Below, piece after piece: positions 18,990-29,692 of a DNA stretch of 50,000 nucleotides. The notes below the pieces were generated by a model. That model was not told where the DNA came from and searched no databases. It saw only the letters and a program-made list of their open reading frames with translations. The first letter of the stretch is position 1. Each line of letters begins with the position of its first letter. The DNA comes from Symbiodinium natans. Taxonomy: Eukaryota; Sar; Dinophyceae; Suessiales; Symbiodiniaceae. The position numbers and the translations under genes are program-made. The stretch covers positions 241,799-291,798 of the forward strand of contig CAJNDS010002132.1 in the NCBI GenBank assembly GCA_905221605.1, read 5' to 3'.

Positions 18990-21180
18990 AGAAGGGTCTG
19001 CGCTTGCCAGGCGTCTTCTCCGGCGTCGGTCCCCCGTCACCACCACCGAATGTCCCTTTGATTGCCGATGCGGCGGCGGCCACGACACAGGGGCTCTCTT
19101 CCTTGCACGGACTCTCGGGCGTGCTGCCACCAATCAAAGAAGTGGAAAGTGGTTCCCTTCATTTCTGGAGCCTTGTGGTCTCACTCAGGTTTTTAGGAGT
19201 CGTGGCATGAGGCGAAGAATCTAACGGCATCTATGAGCACAAGCATTTCCTGGCGGCAGGGTTCGAGAGGTGAGCAAAGGATCCCTGAAAAGCAAAACCA
19301 TCCGAGGTCCACCTTTTTGTGGCCAAGGTCGGCCAGGTTACCGAAAGCTCTTGCGCGGGCTCGGCTTTCAGCTTGTTGCCGTGGGCCTTGACCTTCAACA
19401 TTGCCCAACTGGAGCGATGCTCGACGGCACACCATCAGAGCCAGCCTACTTGAGGGGCGCCAAATAAGAGAGGGCAGCCGAGGCCTATACTTGAGGGGAA
19501 GGGCCACGAAAGCCAGGGCCCGCAGATCAGGACTGTGCCAGAAGTAGCATGAACAAGTGCAAGGGAACACGAACATCACGTAACACCCAACATGACGGCG
19601 ACGGTACGGCATTTCTGAGTCCATTTCTCAAAAAAGGGGAATCCTCGGGTCCAGCAGTAAGCTTACATGATACATGGCTCGACTGATCAGCACAACACTG
19701 TTCGCACTACCAAGCCCACGCCTCCCCATCGACATCCTTGTAGGTCTCTTGGATTTCTTTCCTGGTGTATGGGGGGTTTAGGGTTTAGGGTTTAGGGTTT
19801 AGTAACTGTGATACAGATGAGGTGAGATCACAAGGAATGCTTCTGATTTTGACCACAGGCGAAGTGCGTGCGGGCGATCGAGGGTTGCATAGAGTTGCCC
19901 GCATCTTTATTTTGATTTGCTTTGCATCCACGGCACCATAGTTCGCCATAGTCCAGGCACTCCGTCGCATATGTGGGCTCCTTCCACCAACTCATGATCT
20001 GAAGCTCAAACGTCACGAAGGTTTGGGTGAAAGTCACTCGGCCTCTGGCTCGAAACCTTCCAGCTTCGGCTGCTTCGGCTGGCGGGGTCTCTTTGGCGAC
20101 TTAATGGGCCTGGACATTTGACTCAGCATGGTGCGTCGGATGTCTCATTCTGCCTTCCTCTCTGACATGCCGATCCCCAAGGCCCCTCATCAGAGCCGTC
20201 AGAACAGTCGATGCACTGGCGAGCGCTGGCACAGCAAGTGGCAAAAATGGGGAAAACTTTTCTTGAAGCAAGATTTGGACGTTTCGACCGCAAAAAAATT
20301 ACCGCGAGAGTGGGTTCTTCTTGTGTGCACCCCCGGCCCCCCACCCTCCGCGTGCACGCCCGCTGCTGGGCACAGTTGCGCGGCAGGCGAAATAGCACAA
20401 ATGGCACCTGGACGCTTTTAAGCATTGTCAATGATTGTCTTGGTGGAGCCATGTGGGCTGCTCAGGAGGTTGGGCATGTTCTGAGCATGCTGCAAGGCGC
20501 TTGCGAACTTATGCGAAGACCGAGAGGTTGTCACTCCACTCCCAAGGATCCGATGGGACTGGCGCCTTAGCTTTTTTGCCCCAGTTGGTCCGGCAGCTTC
20601 ATTCTTCGGACGGCCTCCAAAAGTCAGACAACTACTTGAAGTGCTTGCAATTGTCAGAGTCACAGGCTCAAGCTTTCAGATGAGGGAATCCAAGTCGTTC
20701 CTACTTCCGACCACCTCCACCCTCGTACTCGCCCACAAAGTCCGAGACGGCCACTGCCTCGGGAAGTACTTATTGTGCTTGCGGTCAAATGTCCAATGCC
20801 TCCTATAGGTCTTACTGGCAAGGGCTCTCAGTATGCCCATGCAAGCGAGCAATCAACGGGTGAAGACATGTCTTAAACTTTAACCGGAAGAGAGGCTCAA
20901 GGGAGTCACCTCTGCTATGATTTCTGCTTTGCGCAATGTTTGAGATTCTCGAGTACTGCCAGTAGGCGCTTGTGCTTGTATGCTCGAGCTTCTTGGTGTG
21001 CTCATGATCGATCCGGAGCGAAAGGCTGCCAAACTGAACTTTGCATTCTAGCAGATTCTAGCATGAATCACGTTGTGGTGCCCCATGTCAAAATGTCAAG
21101 GAAGCTGCTTGATAGTCAGCTCATGTACATGAGCATCTTCGTCTTCACAATTTTTAACATCCTGCACACCCACTACTTAC
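18990..21180. other. Stretch with weak ORFs on both strands
   Basis: Plus-strand frames at 19004-19210, 19270-19467 and 20211-20570 and a minus-strand frame at 20418-20663 are open and moderately protein-like. None has convincing paired splice sites or a recognisable motif. A telomere-type repeat lies at 19777-19802. Confidence 0.35.
19777..19802 (+). repeat. Interstitial telomere-type repeat (TTTAGGG)n
   Basis: Nearly four perfect TTTAGGG units preceded by a G-run. TTTAGGG is the plant-type telomere unit also reported in dinoflagellates. Confidence 0.85.
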
Positions 21181-21336
21181 AGTTACAAGTTACAGCCCCT
21201 GCCCCAAGCAGAATCCATACCCACATGGTGAGAGACAAATCTGCGACCGCCGATGCTACCCAGCTGGAGCCGAACAGGCCATTCGGGACCAACTCCGCAT
21301 TGACGTCCGCGCAGTCCGAATTCAAACACCACTTGC
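21181..21336 (-). CDS. Exon of gene B with Cys pair and hydrophobic end
   Basis: Strong donor GTAAGT (minus, 21180 downwards) and AG acceptor after a pyrimidine-rich tract at 21337-21338. It reads KWCLNSDCADVNAELVPNG, LFGSSWVASAVADLS, and LTMWVWILLGAGAVTCN. The last segment is hydrophobic enough to begin a membrane helix continued in the next exon. Probably the most C-terminal exon I can see of the extracellular gene group at 21-27 kb, though the linking exon(s) between 21336 and 21952 were not found. Confidence 0.6.
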
Positions 21337-21951
21337 CTGCATGAGAACGGGGCTTCTGTTGGCATTCCCTCGTCAACAGCGGCTGTGCAGTTTAAATGCA
21401 CACAGGACTCTCAGCAAAACGCCAGTCTCCTGTGTTCAGGTCGAAGTGAAGAAGCTTGTGTGAGGTCGAGGCCCGTGTGGTCACCTTCCTGCGCTTCGCG
21501 TATCGATATTTAAGCTGCAGAAGCAATATGACTCGTCAGCGCACTTCACCATTGTGCAACGACTTTCCCTGACTCCTGATTCCTTTCAATATCTTTCAAT
21601 TTGGAAGCAGCAGATCCCAAAGTTCCAAAGCAATTCTACCAAGCAGCCCCGCGGCTCGGCCAGCTTTGTTCACCTCCAAGACACATCCCCCCCCACTTTG
21701 GCCCTTCAGCGATGACAAAGCGTGATGCAAGAGCGGACCCCTCGGAAGCCCCAGAGGGGCAGTGCCTGGCTCAGTGAAAAAGCCGGCCGTGTGGAGAAGA
21801 CACCTGCCTGCCGGGTCGTGCCAGGACGGGCTCCAGCTAAGACAGCGACAGTAAGACAGTAAGACTCAGCGGAAAGATGTCCGAAACATCGAAGAGAAAT
21901 TTTGAAAGAATCAACAAGTGGCTTCGCCATCCGATCCTGATCGAATTTCAC

Positions 21952-22012
21952 GCGGATGAAGACGTTCAGGCCCTGGTTGCTGTTGCTCAGCGGCGGGCTG
22001 CCTTGTCCTGTC
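21952..22012 (-). CDS. Exon of gene B completing the FDEFLFATGD domain
   Basis: A 61-nt exon: acceptor GGCCTAG before 22012, donor GTGAAA at 21951 downwards. It reads GQGSPPLSNSNQGLNVFIR. It follows the large exon at 22156-22609, which breaks off after TVLYAE. The two together give the expected order ILY.E...S..G.NVFIR for this domain as I remember it from dinoflagellate surface proteins. The phase works only if the upstream exon ends at a GA dinucleotide donor. A plus-strand ATG frame across this exon (21877-22203) is antisense and rejected. Confidence 0.55.
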
Positions 22013-22155
22013 CTAGGCCAGGCTGCGTGAAGGGTCCACCAACATCCTACTCTACCCTTGAAAAAGGCGGTTTATACTGGTTTGTACCTATTCTCGGGTT
22101 GGAATTATGTGCCCTGATAGCCCATCCAACTGCGCCGGAGCTGAGCCGAGTCTCT

Positions 22156-22609
22156 CTGCATAGAGAACCGTTGCCCAGTCACGCGTGTGGTCACCAAAAC
22201 TAAGTAGCGGGTCTTCTGAAAAACCCTGTCGGAAGTACATCTCCGCCATGTACGGCGTGTTCGATGTGTGCGACTTGACAATCTGCCTGGGTTGCTGATC
22301 GGTGTAGAACTGCCCAATGGCTTGCTCCTTCTGCATAATCATCCACTTTGTGCAGTCACCGGTGGCAAACAAGAACTCATCAAAGTCTGCTCCATCAAAC
22401 TTTTGACTGAAGGTAGGACCCAGGGGATCGTGGTACGCGTTCTGATGCGCGTTGTAAATGACTGCAGTACCGGCCAAATTGTCACTCACCGGAAAGCTGC
22501 CCGATTCTGTACGACGAACAAGCACCCAGCCATGCCCAACATCACTGCTGGCACACGTCGTTGCATCGGTCTCAGCGGTGCGGGCACTACAGTCACTGCA
22601 GCAGAAGCC
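22156..22609 (-). CDS. Large exon of gene B: GWVLVRR...FDEFLFATGD surface-type domain
   Basis: About 151 codons, AG acceptor before 22609. Order: Cys cluster GFCCSDCSARTAETDATTC, then GHGWVLVRRTESGSFPVSDN, LAGTAVIYNAHQN, FDGADFDEFLFATGDCTKWM, a VKSHTSNTPYMAEMYF stretch and DWATVLYAE. The tryptophan/arginine start, DNLAGT turn, FDEFLFATGD-x-x-KW core and LYAE end form one compact beta-rich domain. I recall it as recurrent in dinoflagellate (and similar protist) secreted proteins, but I cannot give it a family name with certainty. Fibrinogen- or lectin-like sugar binding is possible. This is among the most convincing coding segments in the window. Confidence 0.75.
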
Positions 22610-22959
22610 CTCTGTTTTACAAGTCAGCAAACCATGTGCAACTGGTAAGAAGGGAGACATGAGATCCCCGATTCTGGCACTTCAATCAATCTCGGCAACG
22701 ACGACTCGACGACATGCCTTTCTGCCTTGGTGCCTGCCCTTGGAAAAAAGGTGCGATGCTTGTCTTCAGTCTCTTCAAGGGCCCTCACCGTACCTTACCC
22801 TCTGCCTACCTTACCTCCAGCCCACAACCCAACACTCAGTGTTCGGCATCACCCTTCCGACAGCGCCAGCTAGCTCTTGAAGATGATCGTGTCAGTAGTG
22901 CAGTAGTCTGCGACTCGTTTAGGGATCCAGGTATCCTACATATCACCCTGCATAACCAC

Positions 22960-23048
22960 CTAAGAACTCCTAAGTCTGCAGGTTCAACTGCGAATCTGCA
23001 GGGGGCCTCGTTCGCCTGTGGCTCGTACACCAAGCGGCCAGAACGATC
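22960..23048 (-). CDS. Exon of gene B (GRLVYEPQANEAPCRF)
   Basis: AG acceptor at 23049-23050 and a TTAG|GTGGTT donor enclose 89 nt reading DRSGRLVYEPQANEAPCRF and AVEPADLGVLR. Single Cys, beta-rich, extracellular style. It lies upstream, in minus sense, of the large domain exon. Confidence 0.5.
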
Positions 23049-23114
23049 CTGGCATGCCCCCCTCCCGCTCAGTCTCACGGGGAAAGTGTTTTGCTTTCTT
23101 GCGTTTCTCTTGTG

Positions 23115-23154
23115 TTTCTGTGCCTGTGTGGGGGTGGGGGGGGGGGGGGGGGGG
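23115..23154. repeat. Poly-G tract
   Basis: TGTGTGGGGGTGGGG followed by a G homopolymer of about 20. It accounts for Pro/Gly runs in the frames around it. Confidence 0.8.
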
Positions 23155-23681
23155 GTGATTTTTCTTTGTGTTCTGAACAAAAGAAGGTCGGGTCCAAGAG
23201 CAAGAACTTTTTGCTCACTGTGGGCCCATTCACTTACTCTCCTGCAGGTCGGGGTCTGGCTGGTAAGGTTATGGGCTTCCCTCCCAAGAGGTAAGGCGTG
23301 CAAAGTGCAAAGCCCTTTACCGCAAAAAGCGTGTCACGAATGCGAAAGAGACATGTGCACTTCAAAAGGATCCAACAGGAGATAATGAGAAGCCCCAAAC
23401 CGAAAGGGAGACGAGTGGAAGAGCCCTGGAAAAATTCAAAGCCCAAACCCGAACATGAGCTGATGGGCTCGAAAGCCCACACACAGCCTTGTAAAAGTGA
23501 CAGGGTGTGGGAACCCTGAACCCGAAGAGGAGATGGTGGTGCGATACTCCGTGGTGCTTGAATCGCATTTGTGGTGCGAAGCCCCGAGCAACAAAAGGAG
23601 GTGGTGAACAAAAATGCGATGAATGTCGAGATGTAACCCACGGCCCTTAAGGACCCGCAACGTCCCGGGCAAGAAACAAAC

Positions 23682-23838
23682 CCCAGGAGATGTGGATCCT
23701 GTCATCAAGATGTCCACCGTGGACACGTACCAGGTGTGGGCACCACCGTGATCACAGTGCCTCCTGATGCCAGCGTAGATGTCGTGGTCGAGCTCGCTGT
23801 TGCACAGAGGCATTACATTTGGGCCCCCACATTTTCGG
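23682..23838 (-). CDS. Probable exon of gene B (CGGPNVMPLCNSELDHDIY), strand uncertain
   Basis: Minus reading: AG acceptor at 23839-23840, KCGGPNVMPLCNSELDHDIY, AGIRRHCDHGGAHTWYV and STVDILMTGS to a GTTTGT donor. Plus reading of 23725-23845 is also open (VITVPPDASVDVVVELAVAQ) and ends at GTGAGT. The minus version has three cysteines like its neighbours and is preferred, but the plus version has better splice sites. One of the two is a shadow. Confidence 0.4.
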
Positions 23839-24134
23839 CTGGAGTGAGTACCTTCATGTGGAACACGAGGGGCAAAAGTGAGGATTCTACGCATTCATTT
23901 CAGAGTCCGGCGGCTTCCGGTAGTGAGTCTTTCCCTGGCGCCGTCTCCACTGTCGCATGCAGCGCTCCATGTAGCTGGCCGCTGCCAGCACGTGGCAAAT
24001 GGCTGTAAATGATAACTTGTTGACAACCACAGTAGGGAAACCCCATTTTCAATGCAACCTAGGCATGTTGACCTGGAGCTTGGTACAGCTTCGCGGACGT
24101 TATCTTTGCGTGCTCGGAGGGCTCGAACAGGTAC

Positions 24135-24238
24135 CTTGCAGGCAATTTTGGCCACCACCTCCACAAAAAAGCTGCTCATATCCATACCGTCGATGCAGCT
24201 TGATTTTACAGCATGGCCCTTGGCCGTCACAGCTCCCT
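24135..24238 (-). CDS. Exon of gene B (KSSCIDGMDMSSFFVEVVAKIACK)
   Basis: Acceptor CTGAACAG before 24238 and donor GTACCT at 24134 downwards. It reads GAVTAKGHAVKSSCIDGMDM, then SSFFVEVVAKIACK. Two cysteines flank a hydrophobic helix. This small Cys-helix pattern recurs in the window's other surface-type exons. Good coding appearance, no family assigned. Confidence 0.6.
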
Positions 24239-25550
24239 CTGTTCAGACTCCACGTTGCTGATCGATCCCCGGGTTGCAGATTAAATATGCATCGCGATGC
24301 AGATGCTGCTGGGCTGTCGGACCCACAGGACCAGGAGATGATGAGAAAGGCAGTGATTTGGCAACAAATGCAAGAGGAGGGCCGCAAACCCACTAAACCT
24401 CAAAAGGAGCTGATGGGTACAAAGCCCTGAACCCTGGCAGTGTCAGAAACCTTAACAGGGATCCGGAGATCGCACAAAGCCCGAAGCAGGGAGATGACGT
24501 GCCCGGAACTCCTAGTCCTAATGAAGCCATGTGCGCAAAGGGGATGGTGTTAATTGAGCTGCCTTTCATCGCCGGTGCTCGCCTAAGTGCGTGTGTGTGG
24601 TTCACTGGTCACCAAACTTCACATCGACTGTCGGCGCCGAACAAGCACTCATGTAAGGGGGGGAGGGTTGCTGCGCACGCTCCAGCCCGTTCGAGTCTAA
24701 TTCAAAGCCATCCTGCAGTGGTAGCGGCGGGCTGTTGTAAAAATTGAGTGGCAAAAACTATGAATGCGCGTCTGCCACTTGCATGTCATGACCTTCAACA
24801 AACGCGAAGTGGGCAGGTCCTTCTCAACGGGACAGAACACTCCGCCGGAACTTTGCCTGGGCTTTGGAATGCGTCTGGGTTGAGGGTGGTGTGAAAAGCG
24901 CCTTGGCTTTTTGCGGCTCACCTGCTTACTCGAAGAAAAGAGGTGCAGCTTATTTCGGGCAGGTGCGCAAGGTCGATTTGCCGGATTTTGTAGCCCTGCC
25001 TACATCTTGAACTGCATAGGCTTTACATGGCTTTACCAATTGAGTCGTGCCGGTCCTCATAAGCCGGGCATGATCACATTGCAAAAAAGGCACAATGATG
25101 GCCCGACTGTCCAGGCCATGGGCAGACTGCCGACCTCGAGGAAGACCCTACAGTGCCCTACAGTGATCTTGCTTTGAGTCCAACAACTGATCTGCCCCGC
25201 AATCTAGAGAAGCAACAATGCAAGGAGTTGAACAAGATATTGCAGCATCCGCGCGCTCATGGGCAGAACCGTCGCTAGGATCAGCTAGGCTAGGACTTGC
25301 AAAGGGGCCATTGGCTGGATGACTAGGCCTGCTGTCGGGGCTCAGCAATGCAATCCTTTTTCTTCCTCTGCACATTGCAGCCTGAGACACTTTGCAGCAG
25401 TTGTAGCGAAAGCGGCCCCACTTCCCACCTTCTGAGAACTCCTCAGCAGGTTTGGTATTGCCATACTGCCGTTGTGGAAGTGTAGCTAGTGGCATCACGA
25501 TACCGGCACTTGTGATGGACACAGAGTGGAAGCAAGCGATCGCGCGCGCT
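24239..25550. other. Stretch with weak ORFs
   Basis: Plus-strand MRKAVIWQQMQEEGRKPTKP (24341-24400) and minus-strand DLPTSRLLKVMTCKWQTRIH (about 24765-24825) look locally protein-like but lack resolved splice sites. Otherwise nothing is supported. Confidence 0.3.
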
Positions 25551-25555
25551 CGTGC

Positions 25556-25722
25556 GCGCAGGTGTGCAGGTGTGCAGGTGTGCAGGTGTGTCGGTGTGTA
25601 GGTGCGTAGGTGTGTAGGTTTGTAGAGGTGTGTGTGTGTGTGTGTGTGTCTGTGTCTGTGTCTGTGTCTGTGTCTGTGTCTATGTCTGTGTCTGTGTCTG
25701 TGTCTGTGTCTGTCTCTGTGTG
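25556..25722. repeat. GTGTGCAG / GT / GTGTCT compound microsatellite
   Basis: Successive arrays: GTGTGCAG-type octamers, then TGTGTAGG variants, then (GT)n, then about 13 copies of the hexamer GTGTCT with one ATGTCT. All frames across it are low complexity. Confidence 0.9.
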
Positions 25723-25840
25723 TTCTGCTTGACAAGGCACAAAAGCGAACGCAGTGAGAGCTGCTTCATCCCTGCACTCGATTGGCCTGGCCGTGGCATG
25801 GCGAGTTCGTGTCCACATGTCTCTGATTGGGTCAAACGAC

Positions 25841-25960
25841 CTCTATGCTGCCCCCGCCGGCAATGCAGCCGGCTGGGCGTTTTGTAGAGGTTCAGATAGC
25901 CAAAGGAATCGTCCCAGGCCGGGATATCCACCTGTGGAGTGTACCACTCCATGCAGGAGC
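25841..25960 (-). CDS. Exon of gene B (CMEWYTPQVDIPAWDDSFGY)
   Basis: Acceptor AACCGCAG before 25960 and a GAG|GTCGTT donor at 25840. It reads CMEWYTPQVDIPAWDDSFGY, then LNLYKTPSRLHCRRGQHR. Aromatic and Asp/Gly-rich with two cysteines, typical of an extracellular beta domain. On the same strand as the exons at 21-24 kb, so probably further upstream in the same gene, though long introns would separate them. Confidence 0.6.
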
Positions 25961-26883
25961 CTGCGGTTTGGAGACAATGGACACAGAGGTTATGCTTCAG
26001 TTGTAATTCAGGTCCCAGGTCAGGATTTCGTGAGGCTGGAGCAAGTCGAGGAAGGCCATGGACCGACCCTGTGATAGAGGGGTGGCGCCTATTTCCGACT
26101 AAATCTGAAAACCGCTGGAGCTATACTCCTGGAATGCTCATTGCCAGAATGCCACCGAACAACTATGTTGCAGAGTACCTCCTGCCAACTTTTCAAGCTG
26201 CCTGTCGAGTGATCCTCTAACACGGCCAGCACAATCTAGAAGACATGACATATTTGGGCAGTGCATCGAGCAAAGGCTGCAAAGGCGTTTCAGTTTCGCT
26301 ACGCAGTGGTGCTGCGATTTGCTGGCCAAGACATGCACAGTTTCACTCGAAAGCTGTTGACCCAGCAATGATGAAAGCACATGAAGGCCTGCGTCGATGT
26401 TTTCTAGCATCACATTCATCTATGGGCCACGGGGGATCTGCGACCCGAGGTTCGGGGATTTAAGGGTGTAGGGTACTCTCAGGAGCAGACCGCGAGCCTA
26501 AGCCAGGAACGTAGCCGCAGGTGTAAGTCATTGTCCTCGGCCCCTTTGCCCGCCCAAAGAACTGGCAGTTCGTTGTGCTATTTACGTAGACTCACTGACG
26601 GGATGTGGGGCAGTGCTGTTCACCAAACTGACGTGACACCTCTGCCTGTTCTGAACCTCTCTGCCGAGGTCTACTCTCCTCTCCATGCTCAGTGAACAAT
26701 GTGGGTCGCGAAGACGCGTAGAATATCGACCCGGCGGCTGGGAGTCGGAGGCAGTCAGGCCAGTAAGCGCCTGACACAAGGGGTGTTCACTCACAACATC
26801 TCATGATGACACCCCTGCTATACAGATCCGATGGCTGCAAAAGCAATATTTGGCATTGTCTGCAAAGAAATATAGCCAGACAC

Positions 26884-27080
26884 CTCCAAGTACCCAAGTA
26901 CAATGTTTGCATCCCTTTTCTTTCTGGGGAAGAGGGGGTACCAATCAGCTGTTTGAGGCATGCCATGTGAAGTGCAGTTTTCAGGGTCTGTCGCTAATTT
27001 CTGCACAGCGGCCCGTCCCTCGGGACACATCACGGAGGCTTCTGCAAGCCTGCAGGGGTGCTCATGCTCATCCTGCTCCT
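26884..27080 (-). CDS. Exon of gene B group (MCPEGRAAVQKL...NCTSHGMP)
   Basis: Acceptor TTGGCCTAG before 27080 and a TTGGAG|GTGTCT donor. It reads EQDEHEHPCRLAEASVMCPE, GRAAVQKLATDPENCTSHGM and PQTADWYPLFPRKKRDANIV. Three cysteines and an N-x-T sequon. No stops, strong codon character. Possibly near the 5' side of the extracellular gene at 21-27 kb, or a separate gene. Confidence 0.6.
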
Positions 27081-27159
27081 CTAGGCCAAGTAGCGTGATG
27101 AATTGTGACTATAGCATTAACGAGATCATCCTCAAGACAGACCAGCTACCTCTGAAAAA

Positions 27160-27162
<3 letters not shown>

Positions 27163-27195
<33 letters not shown>

Positions 27196-27196
27196 A
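27163..27196. repeat. Poly-C tract
   Basis: About 34 consecutive C residues, ending in CACACCCCCC. Homopolymer length is likely unreliable. Confidence 0.85.
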
Positions 27197-27692
27197 CACC
27201 CCCCAAACGCGTTCCAAGAAATTGCCCTGCGCATGTTATGAGTCTCCTGGTCCATTTACTCAGCTATATGCTTTGCCTGCGGTGCCAATCGGGCCATGTG
27301 CCATCAGAATTTCGATCCTCAGTCGGAATGGAGCTGTGCGAAACACTCCCCCCTTTCATGCCGCGCTTCAGATCTAAGCAGCTTACTTGCGGAGTCGACT
27401 CTTGGCAACGCTTATTGTCAGACTTTCTCTTTCCAATTTATGACGAAGTCTTGAAAAATCAAGAGCCTGGGCGGAACATGAGCCCGGATACTTCGCGGAG
27501 CCACTCCGGCCAACAATGTGGCTGAGCCGGGAATTGTCGGCTGCCTAAACGGAGAAGTGGCACAAGGCCCCTTGGTGACGAGGGGATTCAATATCAAAAC
27601 TTGAACTTTTTCAAAACATAGAAAACGCAACAAGAAGCCCCTCTCATCTTTGCATACAGTTTGCACACCTCCCTACCCCGAATGGACCAACC

Positions 27693-28010
27693 TCGAATGT
27701 GAAAATACCGCAAAAAAACACTGACGCATTTAGCTGCAACAGACGCGAACTTGGTAAACAACCTTTGCGTTCTCTGTCCAAAAAGATGCTGCAGTAGGAT
27801 TTTCTCCTCGGCACAAGTCCAAAGTCCAAACCTGCCGGAGGTTCTCCCAGAAAATGCTGGGTTTTTGGATGTTTGGATAGGGGGGGCGGCCTTTCCTTCA
27901 CAACCAAACAGTCAACAATTTCCGGACTTGCCCAATCTTCGTTGTTGATTGCAGGTCGACGAACATCATTGAGAAGATCTTCCTGCGACATCAGAAGCGC
28001 CCAGACCATG
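27693..28010 (-). CDS. Possible exon (MVWALLMSQEDLLNDV)
   Basis: Minus-strand frame reading MVWALLMSQEDLLNDVRRPA, INNEDWASPEIVDCLVVKE, then a Pro/Lys stretch and LPSSRLLQLNASVFF. The first half is protein-like and could be a start exon. Splice sites were not resolved. It is the last credible coding signal before the low-GC island. Confidence 0.35.
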
Positions 28011-28215
28011 CCTGACATACTTGCCGCAAGGCTACGATCTCACGGCCGAATTGACGAGGAGCCTTGCTTTGACGCAGTTGTGGCTTTTAAGGAGCGCCTG
28101 TGTCCAAAAGAGTAGAGTTTTTTTATCCTTTGGCTTATGTTCGTCATGTTGATGCCCGAGATTCAGGAAGCGATCGCATGTGCGGATGCAATGTTCTTTA
28201 TTTTACTTCGAACAT

Positions 28216-28371
28216 CCCCACCCTCTCTTGACTCTGGGGCTGGGCACTCCGGGGACACTCTGGGTTGGGCACTCCAGGGAGACTCTAGGGCAGACACTCT
28301 GGGTTGGGCACTCTAGGCTGACTCTGGGGTTGAGGGACACTTTGGGGATCAACCCCACACCGAGGGTGGGG
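28216..28371. mobile_element. Foldback repeat element, copy 1
   Basis: Starts CCCCACCCTC (28216-28225) and ends with its exact reverse complement GAGGGTGGGG (28362-28371), followed by AAAAA. The interior is a tandem array of ~30-bp GGGTTGGGCACTCCAGG-type units. A second copy with the same start, units and CACACCGAGGG end lies at 45021-45180 in the same orientation. Noncoding. Confidence 0.6.
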
Positions 28372-28537
28372 AAAAAGCGCCAAGAAGATAAACTTAAGAT
28401 CAAAGAATATCCTAAAGTCATCTATATATCCTTGTTTTTCCAGAAATATTCTTTCTATCCAATGTGATTCATTCTATTCCTGTATGTTTAACGTACGAAA
28501 CGAGGAATGGCGCCCAATGAAAAAACAATCAATATAT

Positions 28538-28592
28538 AAATAAATAAATAAATAAAAACAAATAAATATATATATATATATATATATATACA
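28538..28592. repeat. AAAT and AT microsatellites
   Basis: (AAAT)n followed by AAACAAATA and about 12 TA units, then ACATATG. Confidence 0.85.
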
Positions 28593-28710
28593 TATGTGAG
28601 GCAGGAACCTTTACGTATGATTTGACATAGGTCTTTTGTTTATATACAATGGACTATTTAAACCCTAATCTCTTTGGCCAGACACTTTCTGTTGCTGGCT
28701 CCTCCTGCCA

Positions 28711-29692
28711 CAAAAGCAGAAGCATTTAAACCTTTGGAAGCTATTATAACTACTACATATTTAAACTTCAGCAGTTCAACCCTTGTTTTTTTTGAGAGAA
28801 AGGCAGTAACCACAGAATTGACGAGATTTCGGGCTTAGGGTAATGGACGGAAGGTTCTACAAAGAAAGGGTCTAACCGAGTCTAACCACAGAACTTGACG
28901 AATTTGGTGTGTAGGGTTTAGCCGAAGGTTTTTGAAGAGAAAGGGTCTAACCGACGCGCTTTTCTATACCGTATTGTTTTTACAAAACCCACAGAAGCTA
29001 CCTGAAACTAAATTGCACAACGTTCGTTTCGGTTGCTTCTTTATGTTTGCTGTCTTTGTTGAATAAGTTGTTCTTTCCGTAGACCTTGCGCTATTTCTCT
29101 TTTCTCAATGCATTTTGTTTTGTTGTTGCAGAACAACAAACTCTAATCGAAACTAAGTTGCTCAACTTCAATTCCTTTTTTTCTCTCTCTGAAAATATGG
29201 TGGTTTCCATAGCCTTGTGCTGCTGTTCAATGCATTTTGTTTTGTTATTGTAGTATGAGCCACAGAATTCAATCGAAAGTCATGTGTCTAGGTCATCTGA
29301 AAGCTCTTTTATCTCTGTGTAGGTAATGAGTGCCCTTGCCTCTTCTGAAAAGGGTCCTCCAAGGGCTCCCCTCTCTCCTTCTTCTTTTTTGGGGAATGAC
29401 AGAGCTCCTGATTTACACCTTATGAAAAAGCCTTTCTCCTACTTGAAGAAGTGTTTCCTAGAAAGAGATAGAGGAGATCTTCCATTTCCTCGAGAGACAG
29501 ATCTTTCATTGAAAACAAACACAGGAGGACTTTCATGTCCCATTAAGAGAGAGAGGAGCTCTCTCCTGCTGCATTAAAAGATAGAGGACATCGTTCGTGT
29601 CCAGTTTTCATTTCCTATAAAGGAGAGGGGGGAGGGGGAGGGGGGGGGTGGCCGGCTTAAATAGGGTTTATTTGGAAGCTGAGGGTCGTGTT
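28711..29692. repeat. ~0.95-kb direct repeat, copy 1
   Basis: Near-identical to 32731-33663, from ACAAAAGCAGAAGCATTTAA through GGGTTTATTTGGAAGC. It holds GGGTCTAACCGA repeats, a CATTTTGTTTTGTTGTTGCA segment and, near its end, a TATAAAGG box followed by a G-rich run. Small indels distinguish the copies. Possible long terminal repeat or segmental duplication. No coding sequence inside. Confidence 0.8.

Noticed and set aside
21877-22203. Plus-strand ATG ORF beginning MSETSKRNF
   Set aside because: It is antisense to the minus-strand exon reading SNSNQGLNVFIR and to the end of the large domain exon, which are better supported.
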